This document shows positions 6,132 to 13,850 of a DNA stretch of 64,000 bases, one piece after another. A program made the translations under genes and the position numbers. The DNA is taken from positions 3,906,001 through 3,970,000 of the forward strand of contig NZ_CP043575.1 of the NCBI RefSeq assembly GCF_014076495.1. Direction: 5' to 3'. Numbering within the stretch: the stretch's first letter is position 1; every line of letters starts with the position of its first letter. This DNA is from Comamonas koreensis (lineage in GTDB: Bacteria > Pseudomonadota > Gammaproteobacteria > Burkholderiales > Burkholderiaceae_C). The notes below the pieces were generated by a model. It was not told the DNA's origin. It worked only from the letters and a program-made list of their open reading frames with translations, and ran no database searches.

Positions 6132-6720
6132 CGATTGGTATGCAGCCAGGCTAGGCAAGGCCACCGGCAGCCGATTCGCTGATGTCTTGGCAGGGGGCAA
6201 GGGCTTGACCAGAAAGGCCTATGCCACCCAGCTGGCCCTGGAAATCATCTCAGGGAAGGCTGCCGAGACATACACCAGCCAGGACATGGAAATCGGCACT
6301 GAGCGCGAGCCCGTCGCCCGCGCCGAGTATGAAGCCCTGACAGGCGACTTCGTGGAGGAAGTGGGCTTCTGTCTGCACGACACCCTACCCGCTGGTGTCT
6401 CGCCTGATGGCCTGATTGACGCGGATGGCGGTGTGGAAATCAAGTGCCCCAGAGCAAAGACCCACGCCGAGTACCTAGAGCTGACCCGCGAGCCCTCAGC
6501 CTACACAGCCCAGATTCAGGGGTGCATGTGGGTCACGGGTCGCCAATGGTGGGACTTTGTCAGCTACCACCCCGATTTCCCAGAGAACGCACGGTTGATT
6601 GTTCGACGCATCCCAAGGGATGAAGCGTTCATTGAGAAGCTTCAACGCGCCATTGAGGAGTTTTCCCAAGAGGTGCATCGAACAGTCGACCTGATCCGCA
6701 ACTACAAGAACGCGGCATAA
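6100..6720 (+). CDS. YqaJ-like (lambda-exonuclease type) viral recombinase
   Basis: About 206 aa from MKICEAAQRTDDWYAARLGK; 6100 is chosen because GTGGAGG lies at the right spacing. This PD-(D/E)XK nuclease would resect double-strand ends to give single strands for RecT. Family features are the N-terminal DDWYAARLGKATGSRF, the Glu in IGTEREPVARAEYE, Asp in GVSPDGLI, and E-x-K in GVEIKCPRAK, all near the expected spacing. It overlaps recT by 32 bases and is followed by ssb, forming a recT-exo-ssb module. Confidence 0.92.
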   Translation: MKICEAAQRTDDWYAARLGKATGSRFADVLAGGKGLTRKAYATQLALEIISGKAAETYTSQDMEIGTEREPVARAEYEALTGDFVEEVGFCLHDTLPAGVSPDGLIDADGGVEIKCPRAKTHAEYLELTREPSAYTAQIQGCMWVTGRQWWDFVSYHPDFPENARLIVRRIPRDEAFIEKLQRAIEEFSQEVHRTVDLIRNYKNAA

Positions 6721-6726
6721 CCAACA

Positions 6727-6747
6727 CCCTCCGGGAAGGCCGGAGGG
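6727..6747 (+). promoter_or_regulatory. hairpin in ssb leader
   Basis: CCCTCCGG (6727-6734) and CCGGAGGG (6740-6747) form a perfect 8-bp stem with a 5-nt loop between exo and ssb. No U-tract follows, so it is probably not a terminator; it may stabilise mRNA or tune ssb translation. Confidence 0.5.
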
Positions 6748-6760
6748 ACGAAAGGACGAA

Positions 6761-7207
6761 ATGAACGTAATCACAATCGCAGGCCGAATCGGCAAAGATG
6801 CCGAAATCCGCCACACCAGCGGAGGCAAGTCTGTCGCATCGTTCAGCGTGGCAGACGACCAAGGACGCGACAAGGGCACCATCTGGTGGAACTGCCAACT
6901 GTGGGGTGAGCGCGGCGAGAAACTCGCGCAGTACCTCACCAAAGGCAATAGCGTCACAGTGACCGGGAATGTGACTGAGCGCGAGTACGAGGGAAAGAAG
7001 TACTACGACATTCGCGTCAATGACGTTGCCCTGCAAGGCGGCAAGCAATCTGGCGGCGATAGCCAAGGCAGCCAGCGCGCTGCACCGGCTCCGCGACCAG
7101 CTCCGGCACCTCGACAGGGTGGTGGTGGGTTCGATGACATGGAAGATGACAGCATCCCATTCATCGACCCTATGCGCCGCAGCCTCCGTCTGTGTTCAGT
7201 GATCTAA
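6761..7207 (+). CDS. ssb: single-stranded DNA-binding protein (phage-type)
   Basis: 148 aa. An OB-fold of about 100 residues (MNVITIAGRIGKDAEIRHT, then TIWWNCQLWGERGEKLAQYL and VTVTGNVTEREYEGKKYYDI) is followed by a Gly/Pro/Ala-rich linker. SSB proteins normally end in an acidic tail closing with IPF, which docks partner enzymes; here DDMEDDSIPF is followed by a further 12 residues (IDPMRRSLRLCSVI begins after SIPF). The extension may weaken or alter partner binding, or may reflect a frameshift. AAAGGACGAA precedes the start. Confidence 0.93.
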   Translation: MNVITIAGRIGKDAEIRHTSGGKSVASFSVADDQGRDKGTIWWNCQLWGERGEKLAQYLTKGNSVTVTGNVTEREYEGKKYYDIRVNDVALQGGKQSGGDSQGSQRAAPAPRPAPAPRQGGGGFDDMEDDSIPFIDPMRRSLRLCSVI

Positions 7208-7213
7208 CCCAGG

Positions 7214-7236
7214 ACCGCCCAAGAGGCGGTTTTCTT
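7214..7236 (+). terminator. intrinsic terminator
   Basis: ACCGCC (7214-7219), loop CAAGA, GGCGGT (7225-7230), then TTTCTT. It ends ssb; the next ATG follows immediately, at 7237. Confidence 0.7.
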
Positions 7237-7569
7237 ATGGCCAAACAATTCACACCAGAGATGGAAAAGCGCCTCATAGAGATGCGCAAGAAGGGGCTTT
7301 CTGCCAGGCAGGTTGCTGCAGAGCTGGGAGTCGCCAAATCCACGGCTGCCAGCCGTATGGCTCTGTTGCCCAAGCCGTGCGGGCGGGACAAGCTGGGCGA
7401 GAAGCTCGGAGGCGGTTCTATCAGCTTCAAACCTGGCGCGAAGATCGTCATGCCCAAGGTTGTCAAGATTCAGCGCCATGTGAGCGTGCTGAGCGACAAG
7501 GCGCCTGTTTGCAATGCCACCGTGCGCGGCCTACCCTACGACGGCAAAGAGCTGGCATACCGGAGGTAG
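7237..7569 (+). CDS. helix-turn-helix DNA-binding protein
   Basis: 110 aa from MAKQFTPEMEKRLIEMRKKG. A homeodomain-like HTH covers about residues 8-42 (GLSARQVAAELGVAKSTAA is the recognition unit). The C-terminal half is basic and unfolded-looking. The start at 7237 lies directly behind the ssb terminator and has only a distant AAGAGG; 7192 in the same frame is the alternative. It may be a regulator of the recombination module or a small DNA-binding accessory protein. Confidence 0.65.
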   Translation: MAKQFTPEMEKRLIEMRKKGLSARQVAAELGVAKSTAASRMALLPKPCGRDKLGEKLGGGSISFKPGAKIVMPKVVKIQRHVSVLSDKAPVCNATVRGLPYDGKELAYRR

Positions 7570-7571
7570 CC

Positions 7572-8069
7572 ATGGAAGTGATGATGAACCGAGAGCAGCG
7601 CCGGGCCGCCAGGCGGGCCAAGCCTCCGCGCCGTGGTGCTGGGCACATCCAGATGCCGGTCAACATGCGCTTCAGCGCAGAGGAAGAGACGTGGATGATG
7701 CTGGCCCCAACTCAGGGCGCGAATACGTTTCTGGACGGGACTGCGGATCGTGATATTTGGAATTCAGTTATGGGGCGCATCAATTTTGCTCTCATCCTGA
7801 ACGACAACCATTTCAATGAAGGATGGAGTGATCTTCACGCGGGCCGCCTTGTAATGAGAGAAGTGCGAGAGATAGGCATCGCCACGGGCTCATGGTCGAT
7901 GACAAATGAGCAGCACGGCGTTGTCATGACCGCACTGACCTTGGCGAACCAGATGCAAAAGATGTGCACCCGCCGCGAGCTGCGTGACGCAATGACCGAC
8001 ATGATGGGTCAGCTCGAGTACAACAAGCAATCCGACGCCATCAAGGACAAGCTCGACGCCCGTACTTGA
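7572..8069 (+). CDS. hypothetical phage protein
   Basis: 165 aa from MEVMMNREQRRAARRAK, with CGGAGG well placed before 7572. The N-terminal 25 residues are strongly basic. The rest is soluble and helical, including ALTLANQMQKMCTRRELRDA. I recall similar phage proteins without assigned function. It ends before the terminator at 8138. Confidence 0.65.
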   Translation: MEVMMNREQRRAARRAKPPRRGAGHIQMPVNMRFSAEEETWMMLAPTQGANTFLDGTADRDIWNSVMGRINFALILNDNHFNEGWSDLHAGRLVMREVREIGIATGSWSMTNEQHGVVMTALTLANQMQKMCTRRELRDAMTDMMGQLEYNKQSDAIKDKLDART

Positions 8070-8137
8070 TCCGGGATTCCCCCGGAACAAAAGCGACTCC
8101 CTGGCTAACCACCGCCCCCCAGTGGGCCCCTATTCAC

Positions 8138-8173
8138 AGCCCGCCCTGAGCAATCGAGGCGGGCTCTTCTTTT
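8138..8173 (+). terminator. intrinsic terminator
   Basis: AGCCCGCC (8138-8145) pairs with GGCGGGCT (8158-8165), with a 12-nt loop, then CTTCTTTT. The 5' arm shares GCCCGCCCTGAGC with the hairpins at 3586 and 9464. Confidence 0.75.
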
Positions 8174-8189
8174 GAGCAGAGATACTGGA

Positions 8190-8936
8190 ATGATTCATTA
8201 CCACGGGCTGCCAATAACGCCGGAGACTGCCGCCGCGCAGGTGCTGCAGGCAGGACACGGCTTTGTGTCTTTTGCAGAACCGAGAAATTTGGGGCTGGCT
8301 GCCAGTGTGTGCCAGTCGTTCGCCGTGGATAACGGCGCATTTACCGCCTGGAAACAGGGTAGGCCGGTAGCTGACTGGCGGGGCTTTTACGACTGGGCGG
8401 CCGATGCAAAGAAGATCCCATCCTGCGACTTCGCGGTGATCCCAGATGTGATTGAGGGCGGGGAGGCTGACAACGATGCGCTTTTGAATGAGTGGCCATT
8501 GGGGCGATTCTTTGGCGCTCCAGTGTGGCACATGCACGAAAGCCTGCAGCGGCTTGAGCGGCTGGCGAGCGACTGGCCGCGCGTGTGCATTGGCAGCTCG
8601 GGCGAGTTTGCCACCGTTGGCAATGCACTGTGGTGGGGACGTATTGGCAAAGCCATGTCAGTGGTCTGCGACGAACAAGGCCGACCAGGGGTAAAGCTTC
8701 ACGGTTTGCGCATGCTCAACCCCTTGGTCTTTAAGCACTTGCCATTCGCCTCTGCAGACAGCACAAACATCGGGCGGAATATCGGTATTGACCAGGCCTG
8801 GCGCGGCTCTTACTCCCCACCGACCAAGGAGGCCCGTGCCGTCGTAATGCGCGCTCGAATTGAATCCCAAAACGCACCTACCCGCTGGATCTGTGCACCC
8901 GCAGAGCCGGCTATTGAACAAGGAACACTTCTGTGA
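8190..8936 (+). CDS. TGT/DpdA-like TIM-barrel protein (probable 7-deazaguanine base exchange)
   Basis: About 248 aa from MIHYHGLPITPETAA; a TTG at 8172 is possible but overlaps the terminator. The protein is a row of strand-like motifs: QSFAVDNGAF, CDFAVIPDVIEGG, GAPVWHMHES, RVCIGSSGEF, VKLHGLRMLNP and FASADSTN. This order resembles the barrel of tRNA-guanine transglycosylases and of the DpdA enzymes that put 7-deazaguanines into phage DNA. The assignment is from pattern memory and is strengthened by the next gene, a queuosine-precursor transporter overlapping by four bases (GTGA). DNA or tRNA could be the substrate; an unrelated barrel cannot be excluded. Confidence 0.55.
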   Translation: MIHYHGLPITPETAAAQVLQAGHGFVSFAEPRNLGLAASVCQSFAVDNGAFTAWKQGRPVADWRGFYDWAADAKKIPSCDFAVIPDVIEGGEADNDALLNEWPLGRFFGAPVWHMHESLQRLERLASDWPRVCIGSSGEFATVGNALWWGRIGKAMSVVCDEQGRPGVKLHGLRMLNPLVFKHLPFASADSTNIGRNIGIDQAWRGSYSPPTKEARAVVMRARIESQNAPTRWICAPAEPAIEQGTLL

Positions 8937-9421
8937 CAGCTTTCGCAATCTTCATCTATGCCGGCGCGCTACTACTCGCCAATCTCAGCGCAGCTACCTT
9001 CGGGCCGTGGGTGACACCGCTGAATGCTTTCGTGCTGATTGGGCTTGACCTGGCACTGCGAGACCTTCTGCATACGCGGCTTCGCTGGTGGCAGATGCTG
9101 CTGTTGATAGCAGGGACCGCTGCTGCATCTTGGCTGATCTCGCACGATGCAGGGCGGATCGCCATCGCGGGGGCTGCGGCCTTCTTCCTGGCTGGAGCCG
9201 TCGATTGGATGGTGTTCGCAAAGTCCCGAGGGACTTGGACCAAGCGGGCTCACAAAAGCAATCTGGCCGGAGCAGCCGTGGATTCACTGGTTTTTCCGGT
9301 CATCGCCTTTGGAAGTCTGCTGCCTCTGATTGTTTTGGGTCAGTTTGCTGCAAAAACATTGGGTTCAGTGCTTTGGGTGCATCTACTTAAACGCATGCAT
9401 CCGGCCTCTGAGCCCAACTGA
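8933..9421 (+). CDS. queuosine precursor transporter (VUT/YhhQ family)
   Basis: 162 aa, GTG start overlapping the previous stop. It has about five hydrophobic segments. It follows the YhhQ plan: LNAFVLIGLDLALRDLLHT early, then IAIAGAAAFFLAGAVDWMVF, SNLAGAAVDSLVFPVIAFG and a C-terminal LGQFAAKTLGSVLW. E. coli YhhQ has the matching order (RIATASFMAYALGQILD, then GNVSDTLAFFFIAF). YhhQ imports preQ0/preQ1-type precursors across the inner membrane. Its overlap with the TGT-like gene suggests the element feeds a 7-deazaguanine modification by import rather than synthesis. Confidence 0.85.
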   Translation: MTAFAIFIYAGALLLANLSAATFGPWVTPLNAFVLIGLDLALRDLLHTRLRWWQMLLLIAGTAAASWLISHDAGRIAIAGAAAFFLAGAVDWMVFAKSRGTWTKRAHKSNLAGAAVDSLVFPVIAFGSLLPLIVLGQFAAKTLGSVLWVHLLKRMHPASEPN

Positions 9422-9463
9422 GAAGTTATCAGGTCACGCGACTTACAGCGACCACCTACCATA

Positions 9464-9480
9464 GCCCGCCCTGAGCGGGC
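9464..9480 (+). terminator. intrinsic hairpin, repeated module
   Basis: GCCCGC/GCGGGC with loop CCTGA, identical over 17 nt to 3586-3602; followed by ATTTCCATTTC, a weak U-tract. It lies between the transporter and the Lar-like gene. Confidence 0.6.
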
Positions 9481-9502
9481 ATTTCCATTTCTGGAGCCCA
9501 AC

Positions 9503-11035
9503 ATGGCTGAAAACAACTCTTCCGCTACCCTCCTGCCCTGCCCGTTCTGCGGCGCAACAGCTGCAGTGCAAAACGAGAGCCCTGCCGACAACAGTGGCGG
9601 CTACTTCGTGGAGTGCAAGTCCTGCGGCGCCACTACCAACCTGCGCTACGCATGCGGCGACGATCCACTACCTCTGCTGGTTGCGCAATGGAACGCCCGC
9701 GCTCCCTCCAAGACTGCCGAGGAGGCTGCACATCAGCTCCTCATAGCACTACGCACCATCGCAGCATATCCCGTCACAAACTTGCTGATGAATATGGATG
9801 CAGCAAATATGCAACGGATCGCGGTCCGGGCTCTGGAAGCACAGGCAGCGCCCGCAGCAGTGGCTGTGCCTGAATGGGACAAGATGCGCCGAGGATTGGC
9901 GATGCTGATACTCGGTTTCGCCGGGCGAACCGATTGCACTGAATCAGCGGCGGAAGCGGTCCTTGATGCAGCGACAGAGCCAGGGATGCCGCTCGAAGGG
10001 TTGCGTACCGCCCTTGCCGCTACCCCAGCCCTTCCAGCTACCGAGGATTCCTCGGCAGGTGACCTGGCCCGGACGCTTCCTGATGGCTGGGTTCCCTGCA
10101 CTATCACTTATGAGGGTCAATACCACGAGGATGTAGCTTACGGCCCAACGATCATGATGGGGCGCCTGAAAAAATGGCTGGAACGCTACTTCGCATTAAA
10201 GGCAGAGGTGCAGGCCGAGCCGGTGGCCGAGGTAGAGATTTTCGAGGGTCGCGGGTACAGTGCCTCGCTCAATCGGGATGCCCTTGTAAAGCTAGCGCCA
10301 GGAAACTACCACCTTTACACAGCACCCCAGGCCCAGCCCGCTTTCCAGCAGCGCGTGCAGCCCTGGATGATGGAATGCTTTGGCGTCGAGCATGCTGCCG
10401 ATCGCAAGAAACGCAACCAGCACTTTCTGGAGGAGGCACTGGAGCTGGTGCAGTCCACCGGCTGGACGCAGAGCGAGGCGCACCAGCTGGTCGACTATGT
10501 GTATGGCCGCCCATGGGGCGAACCCGCGCAGGAGGTAGGCGGCGTGATGGTCACCTTGGCCGCTCTGTGCCTGGCCAATGGCTTGGACATGCACCAGGCG
10601 GGCGAATCGGAGCTAGCCCGCATCTGGTCCAACGTTGACAGCATCCGCGCGCGACAGGCGGCCAAACCCAGCTTCTCGCCACTGCCCCAGGCCCAGCCCG
10701 CTGATGCGCTGGATGCGGCGCGGTATCGCTACCTTCGGGATGGGTGGACATACCACTATCAGCATGAGTCGCGCGAAACACTCGACGCCTCTCTCGACGC
10801 CGCCATGGCTGCAGCCCAGACCAAGCCCGCTGATGCGCTGGATTGGGCTGTGCAGCGCTGGAATGACGAGGTGCGCAATCGCCCAATGGTGAACATTCAC
10901 CGCCGCAGCCTGGATGACACCTGGCGGCAAGTCATCACCTACCTGGGTGGAGACGCTTGCAAGCTGGTCGGACCATCGCACGATGATTTGCTGGCTGCAG
11001 CCCAGGAAGGCGGCAATGCCGCAAAGGAGGCGTGA
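9503..11035 (+). CDS. Lar-type zinc-ribbon protein joined to MazG-like region
   Basis: 510 aa, CTGGAG before the ATG. Residues about 10-65 form a zinc ribbon (LLPCPFCGAT, then VECKSCGATT and VAQWNARAP), the pattern of restriction-alleviation (Lar) family proteins. After low-complexity linkers, about 290-375 resembles an all-alpha NTP pyrophosphatase (HFLEEALELVQSTGWTQSEA and EVGGVMVTLAALCLANGLDM). Two linkers repeat QAQPADALDAAR / TKPADALDWAV, and the C terminus has no known domain. The mosaic suggests repeated fusion of small phage genes. Actual anti-restriction or nucleotide-cleaning activity is inferred. Confidence 0.75.
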   Translation: MAENNSSATLLPCPFCGATAAVQNESPADNSGGYFVECKSCGATTNLRYACGDDPLPLLVAQWNARAPSKTAEEAAHQLLIALRTIAAYPVTNLLMNMDAANMQRIAVRALEAQAAPAAVAVPEWDKMRRGLAMLILGFAGRTDCTESAAEAVLDAATEPGMPLEGLRTALAATPALPATEDSSAGDLARTLPDGWVPCTITYEGQYHEDVAYGPTIMMGRLKKWLERYFALKAEVQAEPVAEVEIFEGRGYSASLNRDALVKLAPGNYHLYTAPQAQPAFQQRVQPWMMECFGVEHAADRKKRNQHFLEEALELVQSTGWTQSEAHQLVDYVYGRPWGEPAQEVGGVMVTLAALCLANGLDMHQAGESELARIWSNVDSIRARQAAKPSFSPLPQAQPADALDAARYRYLRDGWTYHYQHESRETLDASLDAAMAAAQTKPADALDWAVQRWNDEVRNRPMVNIHRRSLDDTWRQVITYLGGDACKLVGPSHDDLLAAAQEGGNAAKEA

Positions 11036-11586
11036 TGTCGCAAGCAACTGCACAGCAAGTGGCATTGCTGCATCACACCCTCGGCATGAGACCAGAGCAG
11101 CGCGAGGGACACCGCAACCACTTCGTGGCTGGCTCCGGGCATTTTGACATGCCGGATTTGGAGGCGCTTGAAAGCATGGGACTGATGATCCGCACACGCA
11201 CGCCAGCTTTCTGCGACCCCGAAGACATCGTTTTTCGGGCTTCTGAGGCGGGTCGCGCACTTGCGATTGAGCAGCTGCCAGCTCCAGTGCCGCCCAAGAT
11301 CCAAAGCCAGCACCACCAATGGCTCGATGCCGATTCAGGCTTTTCGTTCGGAGAGTGGCTTTGCGGAGGCCGTCTGCCAAGGTTCGAGACTCGCGGCTAT
11401 CGCGACTATGGGCCACGCAACACGCTGGAATACCGCATGTACCGTATGTCTGGGTACGGCTACAACGCTTGGCGTGACGTAGAAGGTCAGTGGGCCAGCA
11501 CCAAAAAGGAAGCGAAGGCCAGTTACAAGCAAGCGCTAAAGGCGTACCGGGCCGCCCAGCGCGCCCACCAGAGGGCGGGCCAGTGA
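11035..11586 (+). CDS. hypothetical phage protein
   Basis: 183 aa; ATG at 11035 overlaps the previous TGA, with AAAGGAGG upstream. The first half (LLHHTLGMRPEQREGHRNHF, then MPDLEALESMGLMIR and FRASEAGRALAIEQL) looks like a small winged-helix fold and is a phage family I recall without function. The second half is aromatic and Arg-rich, ending in a helix that varies between phages. Confidence 0.7.
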   Translation: MSQATAQQVALLHHTLGMRPEQREGHRNHFVAGSGHFDMPDLEALESMGLMIRTRTPAFCDPEDIVFRASEAGRALAIEQLPAPVPPKIQSQHHQWLDADSGFSFGEWLCGGRLPRFETRGYRDYGPRNTLEYRMYRMSGYGYNAWRDVEGQWASTKKEAKASYKQALKAYRAAQRAHQRAGQ

Positions 11587-11819
11587 TGCGAACTCTAGCC
11601 CTTATCGCTATCGCAGGCGCGGCATACAGCCAGCCGATCACCATGCAGCAGTTTTACCACTTCACTGGCCGCGTCGTACCTGGCGCAGTCGCTGCGAGGT
11701 GCGAACAGGCTGGCGGCTGCTATGTGCTCACACACAAGGAACTGATGGACGGCCTTCAATCTGCGCATCGCGCGGGGCAAAGATCGGCCCAGGCCCAACC
11801 ACAGAAGGACAGCAAATGA
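11586..11819 (+). CDS. small hypothetical protein with N-terminal hydrophobic segment
   Basis: 77 aa from MRTLALIAIAGAAYSQP, which looks like a short signal peptide or membrane anchor. The rest is soluble, with CEQAGGCYVLTHKELMDGLQ. It overlaps the neighbours on both sides by a few bases (GTGATG and ATGA), so it is part of a coupled run. The function is unknown. Confidence 0.6.
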   Translation: MRTLALIAIAGAAYSQPITMQQFYHFTGRVVPGAVAARCEQAGGCYVLTHKELMDGLQSAHRAGQRSAQAQPQKDSK

Positions 11820-12463
11820 AAGAAACCGGCTTGATGTTCAAGGCGCCGCTGGTGCGTGCCATTCTGAGCGGCCAAAAAACACAGACCCGCCGCATCGCCA
11901 AAGACGTGCGCCACCCTGACCTCGGTAACTGGTACACGCCTGGCGCCCTGGCGCTTGAGGGTGAGCCGCCGCATGTGATTCATCGGGCATGCCCATTAGG
12001 CCAGCCCGGCGACCGCATCTATGTGCGCGAGACATTCTTGCAAGGCTACGACTACGACCCAGTTGCCGACCGACTGAAGCAATATGACGAAGACGGGAAC
12101 GAGCTCCCCAAAAAGACCTGGTTTCGAGCTACCGACAACCATATTTCATGGACCGATGAGGACGGCTGGGAAACCAACACCCCGTGGAAGCCTGCCATCC
12201 ACATGCCCAAAGCGCTCGCTCGCATCTGGCTGGAGATAACCGGCGTGCGCGTGGAGCGGCTGCAGGCCATCAGCGAGGAAGACGCCGAGGCCGAGGGAGT
12301 TGGCTTTTTGCGCTCAGTGCCCGACGCTGATGAAACGCTTACCGCGAAGCAACTGTTTGAGTGCCTATGGGACTCGACCGGCGGCGATTGGGCCGCGAAC
12401 CCGTGGGTGTGGGTCATCGACTTCAAACGCATCGACCAGCCCGCCCCCAAGGAAGCACCATGA
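11816..12463 (+). CDS. ASCH domain-containing phage protein
   Basis: 215 aa from MKETGLMFKAPLVRAILSGQ. The opening (FKAPLVRAILSGQKTQTRR) and GQPGDRIYVRETF match the phage ASCH/morphogenesis-like family, a PUA-related fold expected to bind RNA or nucleotides. HMPKALARIWLEITGVRVE and LQAISEEDAEAEGV are further family blocks. Its role in phages is not known. The ATGA overlap with the previous gene suggests coupling. Confidence 0.82.
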   Translation: MKETGLMFKAPLVRAILSGQKTQTRRIAKDVRHPDLGNWYTPGALALEGEPPHVIHRACPLGQPGDRIYVRETFLQGYDYDPVADRLKQYDEDGNELPKKTWFRATDNHISWTDEDGWETNTPWKPAIHMPKALARIWLEITGVRVERLQAISEEDAEAEGVGFLRSVPDADETLTAKQLFECLWDSTGGDWAANPWVWVIDFKRIDQPAPKEAP

Positions 12464-12654
12464 CCAGACGCGCAACCATTTTTATGGGACACGGGCGCCT
12501 TGCATCTCTTGCAATCCTAGCCATGCTCCTGCCCGGCGGACAAGCCGTCAAGGCAGTTGCTGAGCCAATTGCCAAACAAGGCCCCCCGTTGCCCCGCGAA
12601 CGCCGGCGCGCGCAGTGGAAGGATGAACAACAGCGCCGTGGACGGCAACGATAG
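12460..12654 (+). CDS. small hypothetical protein with hydrophobic segment
   Basis: 64 aa from MTRRATIFMGHGRLASLAIL; ATG overlaps the previous stop. A hydrophobic stretch at about 13-27 could be a signal or anchor, and the C terminus is strongly basic (RERRRAQWKDEQQRRGRQR). No family is recognised. Confidence 0.5.
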   Translation: MTRRATIFMGHGRLASLAILAMLLPGGQAVKAVAEPIAKQGPPLPRERRRAQWKDEQQRRGRQR

Positions 12655-12661
12655 GAGCACC

Positions 12662-12880
12662 ATGACCGAAAAGCAAATGACAGAAAGCCTTGGCGACGCA
12701 CTGCCACAGGAAATCCAGCGAGTGCAAGAGCTGATACCAATGTATGAATCAGTGCAAATGGGGTTCATAGCTGGAGGGCTTATGCGTGAGTCAATCCGAG
12801 CCGCACATGAGGCGATGATCGCTGGCGATGTTGTCGCAATGCTCCAGGCATACGGAGATCTGAAAGGCTACAAGGCATGA
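12662..12880 (+). CDS. small hypothetical protein
   Basis: 72 aa, MTEKQMTESLGDALPQEIQR onward, helical, soluble; GATAGGAGC precedes the start. Its end overlaps the next start by four bases. The function is unknown. Confidence 0.55.
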   Translation: MTEKQMTESLGDALPQEIQRVQELIPMYESVQMGFIAGGLMRESIRAAHEAMIAGDVVAMLQAYGDLKGYKA

Positions 12881-13494
12881 CCGACAAGACAGAAGCACAG
12901 CCCGAAGCGCTGGAGCTGGCCGACCGCCTGATGGGCAACGCACAGATCGACGAATGCGAGGGCTGCAACCCTCTCGTGATTGCCCTGGAGCGCTCTGCCG
13001 CCGCCGAACTGCGCCGCCAGCACGCCGAGATACAGCAGCTCAAGGCCCAGCTATCAGCGCGGCAGGCTGCGCCGGATGGGTGGCGCCTTGTGCCGGTGGA
13101 AGTTGTGAACCTTTACGACTTCATGTGCCTAGCGTTTGTGCCAATGACCGGACAGCATGAGCAGATAGCTATCAGCCTGAAGCTTGCCAAGGCCGCCATG
13201 CTCTCAGCCGCCCCTCCCCCACCTGAGCGGGAGCCGCTGACGCCTGACTCTAGCGACGTGGTCACCGATGAGGAGATGCAGAGCGCATTCGCCGGCACAA
13301 ACTTTGGGACCAAAGCTTACCGCCATCTACTGCACCAAGCTCTGCTCAAAAAGGCGTGCGAATACCACTGTGGGCACACCATCACCCAAATCATGAAGGA
13401 GCTGGGCTTGATCGGCGTCACCGGCCGCCCACTACAGAAAGGAATAAAGATGCTGCGCATCGCCTACCGCGAGCAAATGATGGAAGGGCCATGA
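12877..13494 (+). CDS. hypothetical phage protein
   Basis: 205 aa. A short helical segment (AAELRRQHAEIQQLKAQLSA) lies around residue 50, then a DGWRLVPVE motif typical of phage accessory proteins, then a Pro-rich linker and a C-terminal region ending near HTITQIMKELGLIG. DGWRLVP motifs are frequent in modular phage early proteins, but no activity is assigned. Confidence 0.65.
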   Translation: MTDKTEAQPEALELADRLMGNAQIDECEGCNPLVIALERSAAAELRRQHAEIQQLKAQLSARQAAPDGWRLVPVEVVNLYDFMCLAFVPMTGQHEQIAISLKLAKAAMLSAAPPPPEREPLTPDSSDVVTDEEMQSAFAGTNFGTKAYRHLLHQALLKKACEYHCGHTITQIMKELGLIGVTGRPLQKGIKMLRIAYREQMMEGP

Positions 13495-13497
13495 CAC

Positions 13498-13578
13498 ATG
13501 ACCACCAAGCGCTCCCGCAAATGGGGTGACAAACGAGCACCATTCCGCGAACAAGACGAACCCGAGCCCCGCCAATGA
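13498..13578 (+). CDS. possible 26-aa basic peptide
   Basis: MTTKRSRKWGDKRAPFREQD onward; ATG lies four bases after the previous stop, and the end overlaps the terminator hairpin at 13567. It may be translated by reinitiation, or may be only a leader. Low confidence. Confidence 0.25.
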   Translation: MTTKRSRKWGDKRAPFREQDEPEPRQ

Positions 13579-13590
13579 GCGGGGTTCTTT
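13567..13590 (+). terminator. intrinsic terminator
   Basis: CCCCGC (13567-13572), loop CAATGA, GCGGGG (13579-13584), then TTCTTTTTT. It separates the early genes from xis-int. Confidence 0.85.
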
Positions 13591-13613
13591 TTTGCCCAAT
13601 TACTGGAGGAATC

Positions 13614-13850
13614 GTGAAACATAAAGATACACCATCCAATCCAGCTGAGCCGACAGTGACGCCTGAGTGGGTGCTGGCAGAGAAGTTTGAAGAACTCACA
13701 GGTGTCACGCCAATGGCTGTGCACTGCCGCCGTCGCAATGGTGTGTGGCTGGATGGAACGCACTGCGCAGTTATCGCCCGCCGTCTTTACGTGAACATAA
13801 AAGAGGCTGATCAATGGATAAAAAACCAGCTACCCCGCCGGGCGTGCTGA
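13614..13850 (+). CDS. xis: excisionase-like protein
   Basis: 78 aa with a GTG start after TGGAGGAATC. The family pattern is VTPEWVLAEKFEELTGVTPM, then a basic stretch CRRRNGVWLDGTHC and LYVNIKEADQWIKNQ, as in small phage excisionases with a winged-helix fold. It overlaps the integrase gene by 37 bases, the usual xis-int arrangement. It would steer the integrase towards excision. Confidence 0.75.
   Translation: MKHKDTPSNPAEPTVTPEWVLAEKFEELTGVTPMAVHCRRRNGVWLDGTHCAVIARRLYVNIKEADQWIKNQLPRRAC

Noticed and set aside
13498..13578. Strong claim for a 26-aa peptide gene
   Set aside because: Kept only as a low-confidence feature, because it overlaps a terminator and has no ribosome site of its own.
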